Of a stretch of 64,000 nt of DNA, positions 63,840 to 64,000 are shown in pieces. The stretch lies in assembly GCA_963710205.1 (NCBI GenBank), contig CAVPZG010000002.1, positions 87,277 to 151,276 of the forward strand. Reading direction: 5' to 3'. Position numbers and translations under genes: made by a program. Below the pieces are notes generated by a model that made no database searches, was not told the origin of the DNA, and worked only from the letters and a program-made list of their open reading frames with translations. Numbering within the stretch: position 1 is the first letter of the stretch; each line of letters opens with the position of its first letter. The DNA comes from Pacificimonas sp963710205. Lineage in GTDB: Bacteria; Pseudomonadota; Alphaproteobacteria; Sphingomonadales; Sphingomonadaceae.

Positions 63840-63889
63840 CGGTGATGTGACCGAAACAATCCGGTCAGACGGGCGTCATTTTCAAGGTT

Positions 63890-64000
63890 TCACTCCGCCG
63901 CCACCATTTCGTCCTCGTCCAGCGGGGCTTCCAGCGTGTGCAGGACTTCCTTCGGCACGACCTGCACGAATTTCGGCAGTGTCTCGGCCCAGTCCTCCAG
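63890..64000 (-). CDS. gltB: Probable glutamate synthase large subunit, C-terminal end only
   Basis: The last 36 codons before TGA read LEDWAETLPKFVQVVPKEVL, then HTLEAPLDEDEMVAAE. The phrase ILDxWxxxLPKFVxVxP is the usual ending of GltB, the NADPH glutamate synthase large chain, and the acidic tail is common. The gene runs off the window. It would explain the nitrogen-assimilation theme with glnD and GDH. The identity rests on this tail alone. Confidence 0.65.
   Translation of the reverse strand: MEDWAETLPKFVQVVPKEVLHTLEAPLDEDEMVAAE

Noticed and set aside
63732..63890. preQ1 riboswitch
   Set aside because: Inverted repeats exist, but the conserved core of preQ1 class I, II or III was not found by eye.

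Overview
The window is about 64 kb of gene-dense, GC-rich chromosomal DNA from an alphaproteobacterium, most likely of the Sphingomonadales. Supporting signs are the 1576-residue NAD-glutamate dehydrogenase, the PAS_5-type protein, the DUF2125, DUF2244 and DUF6491 proteins, a CtrA-like site, the lptC-lptA-lptB-rpoN block, and a large Oar-like TonB receptor. No prophage, insertion sequence, CRISPR array or defence island was seen. Most of it is core chromosome.

Layout. 1-8 kb: tail of a DUF2339 membrane protein, a three-module MFS/acyltransferase/acyl-ACP ligase, a spermidine-synthase-like protein, a HerA/YjgR-type ATPase, then surE and an nlpD-like gene. 8-11 kb: alanine dehydrogenase with a 15-bp palindrome upstream, a YghU-type glutathione transferase, a deletion scar holding the 3' ends of two lost genes, and tRNA-Thr. 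11-23 kb: PAS protein, NAD-glutamate dehydrogenase, a small secreted protein, glnD, a cation/proton antiporter, a FliL-like secreted protein. 23-29 kb: a Cys/His-rich copper-type four-helix protein, tRNA-Gly, tRNA-Tyr, rlmB, an M1 lipoprotein aminopeptidase, an AT-rich DUF1294 gene, the overlapping tadA/VOC/NYN-LOTUS operon, and two small membrane proteins. 29-36 kb: hisC-tyrA, facing a tightly overlapped cysK-ftsE-ftsX-ydcF-plsC-DUF2125 operon.

36-49 kb: an orphan peptide-binding lipoprotein coupled to a thiolase; rpoN, lptB, lptA and lptC; upstream of these, an ABC permease fused to a periplasmic M1 peptidase with its ATPase; an SDR; sdaA; tRNA-Arg. 49-64 kb: a DUF6491 protein, nth, DUF2244, dapB, a sirtuin, SRPBCC, a zincin, phhB, SulP plus universal stress protein, a fasciclin protein, two SDRs, cytidine deaminase, the TonB receptor, a queuosine-precursor transporter, and the last codons of a probable gltB.

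Themes. Nitrogen metabolism and its control are well represented (ald, NAD-GDH, glnD, rpoN, gltB end, sdaA). So is envelope building (nlpD, ftsEX, plsC, lptABC, aas-like). The features most worth a second look are the M1-peptidase/ABC exporter fusion next to the LPS transport genes, the two-sided deletion scar at about 10.48 kb, the NYN-LOTUS operon, and the run of inverted repeats before the queuosine transporter. No wholly new multi-gene system is evident. All identifications come from reading motifs; no database search was run.
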